DNA of 64,000 nucleotides from Atkinsonella hypoxylon (GCA_000729835.1 JFHB01000059.1:62001-126000), one strand, 5' to 3'. Positions 12,418 to 25,111 are shown, numbered from the stretch's first letter. Made by a program: numbers and translations. Notes: generated from the letters alone by a model not told the origin.

Positions 12418-12890
12418 GATTGTTTTCCCGTCTGCTGTTCGGCTAGACCACCATGCATCGTGACGAGCGAAGGTACTATGAGGCGCGTGATGAAACAGAC
12501 AGAATGGTATTATTTTAGCATGAGAACAAGAGATGTATAACCATGCTTAGCCACAGAGTCTGATGTTGCTCTCTGTTCTTCTTGCTTTCCTAGGCTTCTC
12601 TCGCCAATTTGATGAGCGCAGTGGTGAAGCTTTGATAAGACGCCTGAGGCTGGGTGCCCGCGAAAGGCGTTGGGGTTGGGGTCCAATCAACCACGCGCGG
12701 ACACCTTCTCCGACCAATCATGTGACTTGACCATTGCATCTCAGGAAACAAGCAAAGCTTTCAGGTTTTTTACGCCAGCATCAGAAGTCAGTTTTCTGGC
12801 TTTTCTGCTTCGCCGAATCTCGAACGTCTCGGGCTTTTCAAAAGCGTCAGTTTTCTTGCAACTGACTAGCCGTGTTTCCTTGGTTCAAGA
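12418..12890. promoter_or_regulatory. Divergent promoter region (methyltransferase / PAC4)
   Basis: A 473-bp space between two head-to-head start codons, too short for another gene. No TATA box or proteasome-type control element (PACE-like GGTGGCAAA) could be identified by eye. Confidence 0.5.
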
Positions 12891-13469
12891 ATGTCCGTGC
12901 TCGAGAGTCAAGTTATTAGCTTGTCCATACCCCTCGCTCGCTCGCTTGACGCCCGCATTTACCTGCGCCTCAGCACCCAGGCAAAGGCATTGGTGCTGTC
13001 TCTTACGACGGCTACTCAAGATGAAGTAGGGAGTCCGAAGCCCATGGGCTCCTTTGTCTATGCCTTGCCAAATGTATGCCACTGGCCCCTTCTTCTTTGT
13101 CCGTCCCCTTTTGGTTTTCTTTTTTTTTTTTTTTTTTGGAGGGGAAAGGGGGGGGGGATTTAGTAATGGGCCATTCTTCCTGCTAGCCGTTTCATTGACA
13201 ATGGTTTTGATTCATAGCGTCTTAATGGCAAGCAGCCCCTCGCAACCACATTATTCCCGTCTGAAAGCACCATAGATTTCACTACAAGTCTGGCCAAGCT
13301 TCTGGCAAGGAAAACTCAGTTGCCCGTCTATGTTACTAACTCAATGAGTTTTGCCGATGCCGGCATGGGCGGGACCGTGGAGGAAGAGATGGAAGCTCTT
13401 CAAGATATTGTCGCGGTGACACTGGATAAGCTGAAAGCCGTAGGTGCGGGAGTGAACAAGGCATCTTAG
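12891..13469 (+). CDS. Proteasome assembly chaperone 4 (PAC4/Poc4-like, 139 aa)
   Basis: Exons 12891-13073 and 13233-13469 give 139 residues, close to the usual PAC4 length. Family hallmarks are the PMGSFVYALP strand, LFPSESTIDFTTSLAKLLARKT and the C-terminal EEEMEAL helix; the LAxxLARKT and EEMEA signatures match animal PSMG4. PAC4 acts with PAC3 in the cytosol to guide alpha-ring assembly of the 20S proteasome. The intron (159 nt) is unusual in holding a T18 run followed by a G-rich block. The acceptor reads AAGCAG, a tandem NAGNAG site; both options stay in frame and differ by one Gln. I chose the first. Confidence 0.85.
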
Positions 13470-14417
13470 AGCTAAGAGTTCTATCTTGCGCCTACAGATA
13501 AGTGTATGACGGTGTAAAAATGAATGAACTTCTAAATTGTATGTATGTCACCAGACTGTGACAGCAATGTATGGGCAGCGCAGCAGGACGCTACTATGAG
13601 CGATATCACCAAGCACAATACTATTAGCAGAAAAGCGTGCGCCGGGGAAGCTGCTTCTTACGAAATCTTGCCCATCACAGCGAGACAACGCGAATAACTT
13701 CAACTTCCTCGGCAGTTTCGATTGCTCAAATGTTGTCATAGTCGCAGATCATGTAGGGTAGGCGCGGCCCAGTGAAGCTTCGAGGAAGGGGCACACAACA
13801 GCACAAAAACAGTGGTGGCTACAACCCAGAAGTCGAATGACTGCTATTAAATTCTGCCATTGATGCGCCATTGATGCGCCATTGATGCAAGAAAAAAAGT
13901 ACTGTTTGATCTAGAGATGACCACAAGGAACTGAGTCCATTGTTATCCGGGACCACAAATCAAACCGGGTTATCGTTATCGCACCCCGCCAACCATTTTG
14001 GCACTACGATAGTTAGTTACTCCCCCGCCAGACACCGACGAGTCAGCGCACACATTGGCTTATCCAGAGCTGTATCGCTTCGCCAAAAGGCTTTCGGCGG
14101 CGCATTTGTCACAGCCAAGGTACACATAACTTGGTGCGATCACTTCGAAGCCCTGGCAAATACCGCTTTGAGTCTCAAAATCTGGTGCCCGCATCACCTG
14201 CGAAGTCTCGAGTCTCCCGGCAACGAACTGCCCCGCGGCCCTGAGAATATCAATCAGGCTGTATGTCATGATCGAACACCACTCTGTCCATCGTCCCCCA
14301 ATTCTCTTCGAAATTCTATACTTCGAGTGTCAGCTAAGCACTAGACCAGGTATTCCTCCCCGTGGAGTATGCAACTGTATTAAGTCAGCCTCATCCTTGC
14401 CGTTGGAAACCACCAAT
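13470..14417. other. Intergenic; includes a small tandem repeat
   Basis: No supportable gene between PAC4 and Kap104. An 11-bp unit (CCATTGATGCG) occurs nearly three times in tandem at about 13857-13888. The remainder should hold the Kap104 promoter. Confidence 0.5.
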
Positions 14418-17363
14418 ATGTCCTGGCAACCGTCTCCAGACTCCTTGAGGCAGCTTGCTGCTTGCCTTAAAGACTCCTTAAGTGGATTCGACAAAAATGC
14501 GCAAAAAAACTCCGAAGTAGTACGTAACCCCCTCCGATGCAGTTGGCTGTCGACATTGACGCACTAATGCTTGCTTAGATGCTGCAGCAAGCGAAGACCT
14601 CACCCGATTTCAACAATTACTTGGCCTGCCTATTTTCAAGCCCGCAACCCCCACACGGCCTAGAGTTCAACCAATCTGACTACCATATTGTGCGATCGGC
14701 TGCTGGTATTCTGCTCAAAAACAACGTTAGGAACGACTGGAAGACGATACCCGAGGAAAGCGTGAAGTTTGTCAAACTTGCTGTACCCATCGGCTTGCAG
14801 GATACAAACGCTCAAATTCGCAACTATGCTGGAAATATTGCAACCGAGGTCATCCGAAGAGGTGGTCTACTTGCTTGGCCGGATCTTCTCCCTCAGCTGA
14901 TAGACATGTTTCGAAACGCTAGCGGCAATGTCCCCAATGAAGCTCAGGAGGGTGCCATGTCCGCTATGGTCAAAATCTGCGAGGACAGTCCCAGGGTGTT
15001 TTTGAGGGAAGTTGAAGGACAGCGGCCCCTAAATCACGTACTGCCGCAGCTCATAGCTGCTACCAAGAGCCCACTCGCCAAAGTCCGCGCTGGAGCCTTG
15101 ACCGCAATCAATGTATTTACACCTCGAGCCTCACAAGCCATGTTGAATTCCATTGATGAACTCTTGCAACATCTTTTCGTTCTTTCTAGCGACGAGACCC
15201 CCGACGTGCGGCGTCAGGTATGCCGAGCCTTCGTTCATTTGGTTGAAACGAGACCAGATAAACTACAACCACATATTGGTGGCTTGGTAGACTATATTAT
15301 TTCGCAGCAAAAGGGCGATGATGAGGACCTGGCGTGTGAAGCAGCCGAGTTCTGGCTTGCAGTTGGTGAACATGTTGATTTGTGGCAGGGTCTCCAGCCA
15401 TATCTTAAAAAGATTATCCCGGTCCTACTAGAGTGTATGGTCTACAGCGGGGAAGACATTGCTCTCCTTGGCGGTGCCTCAGACGACGAAGATGAGGAAG
15501 ATAAAGAACAAGATATCAAGCCTACATTCGCCAAAAAGAACTCGAACCGAACCACGAACGCCAATGGCAATTCTGCCGATGAAAATGAGGGTGGTGATGG
15601 CCAGGCGAAGATTACAGGAATGGATGATGACCTTGAAGAAGGCGAGATTGAGGACCTCGATGATGGAGACGAGAATCCGGATGAGAAGTGGACGCTAAGA
15701 AAATGTTCCGCGGCTGCCTTGGACATATTTGCAAAGGACTTCCGCAACCCTGTCTTCGAAGCCATCTTCCCCTACTTGTCTCAGAATCTAAAACACAACG
15801 ATTGGCCTCATCGCGAAGCAGCTGTCTTGGCCTTGGGGGCCGTAGCAGAAGGATGTATGGAAGTTGTCGTGCCCCATCTCCCGGAACTCATCCCATACTT
15901 GATTTCGCTGCTTGAGGATCCTGAGCCTGTCGTTCGCCAGATAACGTGTTGGACTCTGGGTCGCTATTCGGAATGGGCCGCAGAGCTACCCGAGGGACAA
16001 ATGGAGCAATATTTCGTACCTCTGATGGATGGCATTCTTAGAAAGATGCTTGACAGAAACAAGAAAGTACAGGCTGCAGGTGCATCAGCTTTTGCAAACA
16101 TTGAATACAAGGCCGGCTCTCATTTGGAACCCTACTGCGGGCCTATCATACAACAATTCGTTCGATGCTTCGGCAAGTACAAGGACAAGAACATGTACGT
16201 CTTATACGACTGTGTGCAGACTTTGGCAGAACGTACGGGGTCGCTTCTAGCCACTCCTGAACTGAAAGACCAGCTGATGCCGGCTCTCAATGAGAGATAC
16301 AACATCGTCTCCGACCAATCTAGAGAGCTTTTTCCATTACTCGAATGCCTGTCTTACGTTGCGTTGGCTCTGGGTCCTTCTTTTGCGCCATACGCTTCTC
16401 CCATCTTTGCTCGCTGTATCAATATCATTCATATGAACCTGGAGCAGAGCCTGGCAGCGGTAACTAATGTTACCATTGATAGCCCCGACAAAGACTTTCT
16501 AGTGACCAGTCTCGATCTCTTGAGTGCTATCATCCAGGCACTTGGGGAGGAACCATCAACACAGCTCGTCAAAAACTCCCCTCAGCCATTTTTCGAATTG
16601 CTCACATTTTGCATGGAAGACCCAGCCGATGAGGTCAGGCAGTCTGCCTACGCTTTGCTAGGCGATTGTGCCAAGTACGTCTATGATTTGATGCGTGCTC
16701 ACCTGAATGCCATACTTCCAATCGCTCTCAAGCAACTGGACCTGGATTCTATGCTTGATGACGAAGTTGGCGATGGCTTTGGAGCATACAACAATACTTG
16801 CTGGTCTATCGGAGAGATCACATTGAAGCATGGAAAAGGCATGGCTCCGTGGGTTCCCGGACTTCTGAAGCATCTTGTTGAGATCATGTGCAACCCTCGA
16901 GTTCCCAAGAGTCTGGCCGAGAATGCCGCCATTGCTCTGGGCCGGCTTGGATTGGAAAATTCCGAAATACTGGCTCCAGCCCTTCCAACCTTCGCTGAGG
17001 ACTTCCTCACTTTAATGAGAAAGATCGATCCGGCCGACGAGAAGGCTTCGGCCTTTAAAGGCTTCTCAATGGTCATTGTACAGAATCCCCAAGCTATGGA
17101 GAAGGTCCTATTGGACTACTTTGTGGCGGTCGCTCAATATGAGGACTCCAACTTGCAAGATCCATTGAGGCAGGAACTTCGCGACGTCTTTCAGCATGTA
17201 AGTTGTCCGACACAGCATATTAATGTCTTGATCGTGGATGCTAACAGAGAATGGTGACAAGGTTCTCAACGTGTATAAACAAATGATGCCACAATTCAAC
17301 GAGTTTCTTGCGCAGTTGCGACCTCAAGATCGTCAGAGCCTCACCACGAATTACTCTGTCTGA
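14418..17363 (+). CDS. Transportin / karyopherin beta-2 (Kap104-like, 940 aa)
   Basis: Exons 14418-14519, 14579-17197 and 17262-17363 give 940 residues, against about 900-920 for human transportin-1 and yeast Kap104. The N terminus (MSWQPSPDSLRQL.. then MLQQAKTSPDFNNYL) is the typical transportin HEAT-1 region. HEAT repeats run along the whole protein. The long acidic H8 loop, which releases cargo on RanGTP binding, is at about residues 330-405 (DDEDEEDKEQD..., DDLEEGEIEDLDDGDE), followed by WTLRKCSAAALDIFA, strongly characteristic of this subfamily. The last exon was found by joining QHV.. through an intron with a GTAAGT donor. It restores a C-terminal helix ending LTTNYSV. Role by family: nuclear import of PY-NLS cargo such as hnRNPs. 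Confidence 0.95.
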
Positions 17364-18068
17364 TGTGGTAAACATCATGGTGACATTGCTTGACCGGCGT
17401 TGCGCTGCTAAAAGGAAGGTCTTGGCCACCCTAGGCACAATTAAGTCATCGTGCATATCGAAGACGATATTATAGCATGTCGGGCTTTGATGATGTATGA
17501 TGAAAGGGAAGGAGGAATCCAGGTGATGAATGGAAACACTATGGGGAGGCTCAAGTGGCTTGCTGCGGAATAGACGCCGGTATACCAAAAGCTTTTGTGA
17601 AGGTACTGACGGATGGGTTTCATGCATGCACATATTTCGTATTTCTTGATTCCTGGGAACATGATAGTATCATCCAAACATTCGAGGGTTCGTTTGATAT
17701 TAGATAGTAGTTACGTAGATAGAGGTGGCTTCACCAAGCATACCGCCGACTTGAGGTAAATGCAAATCCGTTTGGTTCGACGCCAACTCTAACCTAACCA
17801 TAGCATGATGGCTCTTCACTTTACAGCGAGCGCAGTAAGCACGACCATGAAAATGACTTTTGGCATTAAACGGCGATTTGGACCAGAAGGTTAGCGGCGA
17901 AAGCCGAAGCTGCAGAAGGTGCTGCAGAAGGCATTGCACGTGGTCAAGGACTTTAGCAGCAACTTTGAAGGAAGGCGCGGAGGACTCGGTTGTGCATATG
18001 ATCACTCCTTGCTCACGTTCGAATGCGAATGGGATTTCATGATGTCGACCCTCTTTCATCAATTACAG

Positions 18069-18219
18069 TTCTCCAGGCCGGAAAACACCCCAGCAGCACC
18101 ACGGTCACATCATGCCACTGTGTCATCCTGGCTGTTCAAAATTGTTTGCCTTGCATACCATGCGTCGGGGCTTTGCGAATCGGACGAGGCGGAGCAACTT
18201 TCGCGCCAAAGGTCGAGGT
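18069..18219 (+). repeat. Direct repeat, copy 1 (151 bp)
   Basis: It begins TTCTCCAGGCCGGAAAAC and ends GCGCCAAAGGTCGAGGT. It is repeated almost identically at 18371-18523; the only difference I see is a 2-nt CT insertion in copy 2. The two copies bracket an AT-rich spacer. Confidence 0.9.
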
Positions 18220-18370
18220 CTTTCTTTTGCTTTAGTATTTTAACTTTTACTTTAAAGAGATCTTATATTATTATTACTTCTAACTAATTAATTAACTTTT
18301 AAGTAGAAAATTTAACTTCTAAAGGAAGAATAAGCTTTTAACTATAAATTAAATAAAAAGTAAATTTACT
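18220..18370. repeat. AT-rich spacer between direct repeats
   Basis: A 151-bp stretch that is mostly A and T (TTAATTAACTTTTAAG-like sequence), in sharp contrast to the balanced base composition of both flanking repeats. It contains no open frame worth calling. Confidence 0.85.
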
Positions 18371-18523
18371 TTCTCCAGGCCGGAAAACACCCCAGCAGCA
18401 CCACGGTCACATCATGCCACTGTGTCATCCTGGCTGTTCAAAATTGTTTCTGCCTTGCATACCATGCGTCGGGGCTTTGCGAATCGGACGAGGCGGAGCA
18501 ACTTTCGCGCCAAAGGTCGAGGT
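18371..18523 (+). repeat. Direct repeat, copy 2 (153 bp)
   Basis: Second copy of the 18069-18219 sequence in the same orientation, differing by the CT insertion in ATTGTTTCTGCC versus ATTGTTTGCC. Confidence 0.9.
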
Positions 18524-19076
18524 GGGCGACTGAAATCTGCGGTATCTCAACGCCAGGATTCTCTCACTCTCTCGGCTGTTATCCATCACGATTTGAATTC
18601 GTTTCTACAGAAACCATAGCGTCCAACAGCCATGATTTCATTCGCTAGACAATGCTTAGTGTTGTCGTGACACACCGAAATACATCGGCTTTATGGCAAA
18701 GAATCAGGTACTCACACCTACCAAGCATTTTCAGCTTGCGCATAGTTATGGGGTACCAAGCAAGGCAATCACAATCACAAAATTGTCACCAGACGTGTAC
18801 CACTGGAATGATGCTGTTCGGCTATGCGTTCGGTGGAAATGGTGGACTTTCTCAGGTGGACAGTCTTGAACAGTCTGTAGACCACTGCACGAAATTTTTC
18901 GTCGAACCCCAAAGCGTTGTACATACATGCATGCTTGGTGCGTCAGGGCTGAAGGATGAGGGCTCTTTCTACGGAGCAACGAGGTGCGGAGAACAGCAAG
19001 CGACCCATGGCTGACTGGCTGACTGCACAACAACCTGGAAGCCAGCGCAGCAGGACAGCTCCCTCGTCACAAGGTC

Positions 19077-19113
19077 CATCCATCCATCCATCCATCCATC
19101 CATCCATCCATCC
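19077..19113. repeat. (ATCC)n microsatellite
   Basis: About nine tandem tetranucleotide units, the last changed to ACCC. It produces the spurious Gly-Trp-Met-Asp repeat in the minus-strand frame there. Confidence 0.9.
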
Positions 19114-20650
19114 ACCCATTCGCATGGTGGACCGGATTCGCCATTTCTAAAATTAGGACGGCTCTCTGTCTCCGGCTAGCTTCATCTGTCTTGGCGTTCT
19201 TTTGTGGGTTCGGCATCGCGGCTCACTGGGCAAAACGGCTTTCCGTCATACATTATGTACTTGTCTCCATAATGCATGGCGGCCATGCTCTAAGCACTTG
19301 TGGAAGGCGATGCATCCTCTTTGGCCACAGAGGTGGGATTTTGTCTTGTTTCTCAGCGCAAGGCAAACTGTGCCGACCAACTACGGCGGATCGTCCGAGT
19401 AGCCAGCCAGTGGACAATAATTCCAAGTCTCGGTGTAACGCCGGCCACTCTGTGTCGACGATCCAAGCTAGTTGCCCTTTCACACGATCGAGCGTGCCAT
19501 GATCCGCAGACCCTAGAGGTTTAGGGCTGCCCTGGTCAGGAAGACGGAATTAAACCTGTGGCCTCACCATCTAATAGGACTGCTGTTCAAGTGCCGTCCC
19601 CTATCTGGCATCATATTGCAGGGTCCGAGTTCCTGCAGGCAACCAAGGCAATAATACTTTTTCATATTAGATTGGAGCCAGTCAGACAAGATGGGCTACT
19701 CACTAACTCTTGCAGTTTTTTTTGAGACAGGCTAGTTGCATTCACCTAAGTACGCATAGCGCTCGTGGAACCGATATGCCGTACCGACAGACCGCCTCAA
19801 AACAGCAAGTGGAAAAGCTTGACATGGAGTTTGAAGCCCCGGCATTTCAAAGCACGCATTAAATGATATGCGGTGACGCTGTGTTTGTGGCCAGGCACGC
19901 ATTTGGCCAGCTGAATCTCTGTTGTTCGTGGCCGAGTCGGCGCATGATTAGAAGCAAATACTTGAGCAAAAGTGGCCGAACCATTCATTGGCTTCAAAAT
20001 GGGCCCATCCATCTTGGTGCACGAAACATGAGGAATAGCACTGCGCGCTCAGCCAAGGGTTATCACGCTTCTGCCCACTGTTCCGTATGAATAGGAGCCG
20101 AAGAAGTGTTCAACCAAGGATGATGCACTCTCAATTGGCGGAAGATCGAAGCTGCTGTCGGAGGATCAGATTGGCCTGTCTCCTGAGACAAGATCTGCCC
20201 TAAGTTCGCACAAAGGTCAGGTCAAGTCAAGTTGACAGGGTACCACAATATCTGCGTCGTCGGCCTGGTTGGTTCGTGCGCTTGCTGCTGCTGCTGCTGC
20301 CACGGCCGAAAACGTAGCTGCAGACAAAGCTAGCGGCCATGAAACGTTGTATTTCGTCTGGTTCGCCTCTGCATCGCCTCGCAACACCCCAGAGCTGAAG
20401 GAAAACCTTATCATGTTGTGACATGTTCTCGCATTGTCTGTATTGCTCGACGTCACATCCGATTAGGGCTTCGCGTCCGACTAAATGCTACAGATACAAG
20501 GGGGCGCAGCCTGAGCCGAACGCTGATGTTCCAAGCATCAATTCTTTGTTTTCTCGGGTCTTGTGGCGTGCCAACAACTGCGACTTGCCGCAGTGTCGGT
20601 ACTTTGCAGGAAAAGCTAAACACGCAGTAGCGGTTTTTTTTTTTATCATT

Positions 20651-20925
20651 CAGTAGGAGCTAGGCCCGAGACAGAAGAGGTACCTTTCCACACATTTTTC
20701 TAAATAAAGTAACTTACTAAGCTTGCACGCATTCTACACTTATTTTTTAAGCCTTGTAAGTCTTAATAGAAGCTCTACATTATAAAAAACGGCTAAAAAC
20801 GCAATTTCGCCTGTTATTTACACATTAATAACGGCGCCCTAAGTAAGCCTACAAACGTAGGAGGTGCCTTTATGTCGAAGATATGTGGAAAGGTTCCTCT
20901 TCCGTTCCGGGGTTAGCTCCTACTG
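20651..20925. mobile_element. Non-autonomous TIR element (MITE-like, about 275 bp)
   Basis: The left end, CAGTAGGAGCTAGGCCC.., and the right end, ..GGGGTTAGCTCCTACTG, are inverted copies. Outer homology extends about 45 nt at each side (GGAAAGGTACCTCTTC against GGAAAGGTTCCTCTTC), with weaker inverted similarity further inside (GTAACTTACTAAGC against GCCCTAAGTAAGCC). The interior is AT-rich and non-coding. The CAGT start resembles Tc1/mariner-type termini, but I could not see a clean TA target duplication; weak palindromic similarity continues outward (ATCATT / CATGAT). The superfamily is therefore undecided. Confidence 0.75.
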
Positions 20926-22199
20926 CATGATTTATTTAGCTACTCATTTTGCCGAGGTGGGTTCAGCCAATCGACGATGATCTTGCGAGGTCCATACGTC
21001 GTTCCAAGACATGACAATACCCAATGATGGCAAAAAAAAAAAAAAGATCTAAGAGATTCTAGACTACCTTGGTACTCCGCAAAGTCCCTCCAACCTACCA
21101 GACATGACGGAGTGCACCATCTAATTTTAACACTAACAGTTACAGGCTAATTGCCCGCAGAAATACGTGGTAATTTCGCGCATCGTGGTAAGTGTCGATA
21201 TTGCTAAGAGATCGTGCAGAATTTGTTTTATTTTAATATATCGTACAGAGACGTCTGCCAGGGCGGAGGAAACGACTGGGTAGGACAACGAACTGACTGT
21301 GCTTTGCTACTAGTGTTTGGTTAGCATCGCACCATTTTAGTAGGGGCTTCTGAGGTCATGAGGGCTGGATAGCTCGCTCGACGCAATTCCCGAGAGCAGT
21401 GGTGTTATTCAGGCCTGGCTCTATCTATGCTTGAACCAGCGTTTTTGAGTCTGTAGATGACCTGAGGGTTTAATAGAGAGGGAAGAGAGGGAAGAGAGGA
21501 AAGAGAGGAAAGAGGAGTGCGAAGAGTGTCATGGGTCCTATTCTGGCCAATAATGATATGCTTTCACAGTACGCGTGCATCAAGCGTGTTGATAACAATC
21601 TGATTTTCCCCGATATGGATAATTCTTTGTAAGGAAATTCTCCAAACTTTTTACGTCTTTCATTTATGTCTTTGTGGATAAATGTATGACTTGTTGCCTA
21701 AAAGACTGGCTGTTGACTCTTGTCTAGGTATATACATACATTCGAATTATTCACGTGGTGAGCTAGTGAGCTAGTCAATCTCGAATATGATGGGCCAATC
21801 AGAAGAGCGGCTCCACGTCACACAGGTCCACCTGCAGCAGCCTTAGGTTCGACTAGTCCCGTTCACCATGTGGTCCTGGGGGTCAAGATTTGGGAATGTA
21901 TCGCGAGCTCATCTTTCGTCTTGGCGTGCCAGGCTTGCCAACATGGAAGGATGATCTGGAATCAACAAGCTTGTCTGTTATCCTGGTGTTTCAGGCCTGC
22001 GGGCATTGCTAGCCCAGACCGCGAAGGCTGCTGTAAGGGGAGGAGAGAAGTGTTGAGCAGAGCGGAGGAAGCCTTGGTCGAGTTCGTTTCGTTATTTTGG
22101 CTATTCTGTACGGTCTTGGTGTTCTCGGCGAACTTGTACGCTGGACAGCACTTTTCTCTGGTCCATTGTCTTGGCGACTTATAGCATCGAACTTCGCAG

Positions 22200-22226
22200 T
22201 TTCTTTCTTTCTTTCTTTCTTTCTTT
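22200..22226. repeat. (TTTC)n microsatellite
   Basis: About seven tandem TTTC units running into a T/A-rich tail. Confidence 0.85.
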
Positions 22227-23550
22227 TTTTTAATTTTAATTTTATTTTTTACTTGTGTGTGGAGTGCAGTGCGGGGTTCGCTAATGCTGAGGCTTGTTAA
22301 TAGCTGATTGATGTCTGGTTCAATATTCGCTAAGCTCAGGACAGCTCGGTAGGAGGTGTCTAGTATAGGTAAGGTATTCTACGTGTCTAGGTGTACCTGC
22401 GCACCTAGGCACTGGGAGGCAGGATTCCATGACGCACATTCATGACAGCGCTCGCAACTCATGGCTCGCCTCCAAACCCGTCGGTACATACATTAGGCAC
22501 GTAGGTAGTTACTCCGTAGACGACGCTAGTAATGGATACCCAGGCAGTGGAGCGTTGTACTCCGTCACCAAAGTAAGGTTAGGTTCGGCGGCAGTGCAGT
22601 GCAAGAGCCGGTCGACTAGGCGGAGAGTTAGTTATACCAGAATGAAAAACGGACGAATAGTCTAAGAAGAATATTACAGATTTTTGGTTAGTGCGGACGG
22701 ACTTCCGGCCCCTTTAGAGGTCTGGTGTTACAGCACAGTGGCCCAGACGGGCAAGTCTCCATCGAGCCGGGCTTGGAAACCGTGCTAACTTGTGTTTTGC
22801 TTTTTGTTGCGGAGGCAGATGGAAATCGACACGGCAGCCGGCCTTCGGTGCTTCGGGTTGGTGACGAACTGAGTGTGATACAGTACGTTGAGGTCACAGC
22901 CGCAAGAAGGGCAAGAGATAGGGACTGGAGTGACGAAGACCCAGCCAGATACTTAGATAACTAACAAACAGTGCGATATAATAACCTCAACTTGATTAAT
23001 GATCTAGCTAACTACCTAGGTAGCTAGGGAAGGGAGGCTGTAGATATACCCCCATTACATAGATGCCTCAGGCATCACGATGCTGTGGGTCAAAGGCGTT
23101 GACCACCGGACTCTGGAAGTGGGGCACCGGCAGCCCCGTGCGACCAATCAGCGCTCGCATTCCACAGCCCCCGCGATAGATTCGCGGTGGTTCCAACAGA
23201 TAGTTTATATATAAATTTCCAAAAAAAAAGGGTCAGAATCACGACTTATTTCTGAAAAGGCATGGATGGAATGGCCCTTCGGGTTGTTGTTGAATACACT
23301 AGTCTAGGGCCACTCCCGACCCGACATGTTCTGTGGACCTTCATCTGTGCACGTTCGACCATAAATTATATCGAGATGTCACTTTTTTGCCGACGATTAA
23401 TATCTATTGCAGCATCTGGGCCCAGCACAGGCTAGATCGCGCGAGATCTCGAGACTTTTTGGCAGGGCAATGACAGGTGTTTTGATGTTTGATGTCGTTT
23501 CTTTGCAAGACATTGAAGCAAAAAAACTCTTGTTTGTTCGGCCTGCTGGC

Positions 23551-23577
23551 TTTTTTTTTTTTTTTTTTTTTTTTTTT
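23551..23577. repeat. T homopolymer (27 nt)
   Basis: Uninterrupted T run in the gene-poor region, followed by CTTCTTTCTC. Confidence 0.9.
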
Positions 23578-25111
23578 CTTCTTTCTCTTGTCTCTCCGGC
23601 TTTCCCTTTTCTCGCCCCACCCGGTATAAAAAATGGGGAATAAAGAAAGAAGAAAGAGGATGCCGACCGGTGTGTTGTTGCAACATGCCGGGCATCCGCT
23701 GGCCAGGAACCCTGTCCGTACTTTGCCCGTTTCGGTTCATCTCAGAGGGAACGGCGACTTGCAATTACTCAATAGGGAGTCCTGGAGGGGATTCCAGGAG
23801 GGGAGGGGGGAGGGGCGTTCCGTCGGGCAGCGCGGCGCTGCGGAGGACAGCTCAGGAACGTCCAGGAACATCCAAGACACCCCCCCCAACCTCTCCGCCG
23901 GTGGCTCTGATGGGTTGGCTGCTGGCTCTTACGCCTGTGCCTGCAATGATGCCCCTAACTGTGCCTGTGCTGTACGGAGTATGCATCATCATCCTCCTTC
24001 CTTATGCCCCGACAACCCATACCAACCCATACCAACCCGTCGGCTCGTGTCTTGTGGTTATTTTTACCTCGTCTTCTGATTGGTGGGCTGGCCTTAGGTT
24101 CCAGCAGGGAAGGTGCAACGCTAGTTGGTCACCACGGCTGGCTTCTCTCCTACCGGATGAAAGAATGTGCGTCATGGCTCGTCGTCTCCGACTCTCGTTC
24201 TCTCTGAGGGAGAGGGAGGCTGTCAGGAGACTAGTTAACTATAGGGCGGCGGACAAATGGCACTTTCAGCAGGTGGGAGATCAATAGCTCGAGATGACGT
24301 GGACGTTTTCTCGACATGGCCTCGTCAAAGTGCCCTAGGTACCTACCTACCTACCTACCCAGCGAAACTTGTGCTGCGTGTCTGATGTCTGATGTTCAGA
24401 CAGACATCCAGGTACATGGTATTCTCAGTACTCCAGTACTCCAGTACTCCCAGACGTGGACACTCTATGAGTACGGAATAGAAACTGTCTCATCTAGTAC
24501 CGACCTGTACAGCGCTGAAGTGGACCTTGCCCAATAGCCGCTCAAATGGACGGACAGCATTCCGTATGCTATTGTTTGACCATCCAGCATCCCCATCATC
24601 TCCATCTTCCCCATCATCCACATTGCCCATCATCCACGATTCGTCCAGCATCCATCGCTGGCAGCGGGCAGCGCACACGCCTTCTGCTGGCCGAGTTTGG
24701 GCAATGCTATCGTCTGCGTACATGAGGTTTTTTAACCTGACGACGGGAGTGGCCCGCCCAGATAAAGACGCAGACACACACAGTAGTAGGGCGTGGCATA
24801 ACTGGTGCCTGCTTATGCTTAGCCCATGGGCACCACCCACTGAGGCACTGAGGCACTGAGGCAAGGCAAGCATCATGGTTTCATGGGTTGTTAGTGTTAG
24901 ACTCGTGGCAACCGAGCAGCCTCCACGTTCTCGACCAGTCAGCAAGCGGAGATTGCGCAGCCAAGCCGAGACAAGGCAGCCGACTTTGGTGACCGGCCCC
25001 AGCATGGCACCTCTGGTTCTTGGCCTGATCCTGGGCTTCTCCTTGGGAATCGTCATGGAGGCGTATCAACATGGCCATGTCCTTGGTTCCTTTGTCCCAG
25101 CAATCGGGGTG

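Larger units (their letters stand above)
17364..20650. other. Gene-poor region, part 1
   Basis: No supportable gene. Open frames are short, overlapping and contain microsatellite translations. The visible structures are the direct repeat pair at 18069-18523 and an (ATCC)n tract near 19077-19113. Confidence 0.55.
20926..25111. other. Gene-poor region, part 2
   Basis: No supportable gene. It contains purine repeats (GGGAAGAGA units near 21478-21515), a TTTC microsatellite at 22200-22226, CCTAGGTA-type palindromes near 23010-23025 and 24337-24358, a T27 tract at 23551-23577 and three AGTACTCC units near 24426-24450. Open frames up to 205 codons overlap one another in several frames and have biased, repetitive composition. 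Confidence 0.5.

Noticed and set aside
19077..19113. CRISPR-like short repeats
   Set aside because: Simple tetranucleotide microsatellite without spacers; the host is a eukaryote.
23670..24287. 205-codon plus-strand open frame
   Set aside because: Coding-like only because of GC-rich repeats; overlapped by another long frame, no recognisable domain.
24490..25056. 188-codon minus-strand open frame
   Set aside because: It overlaps several equally long frames on the other strand, has repetitive composition and no splice partners or recognisable motif.
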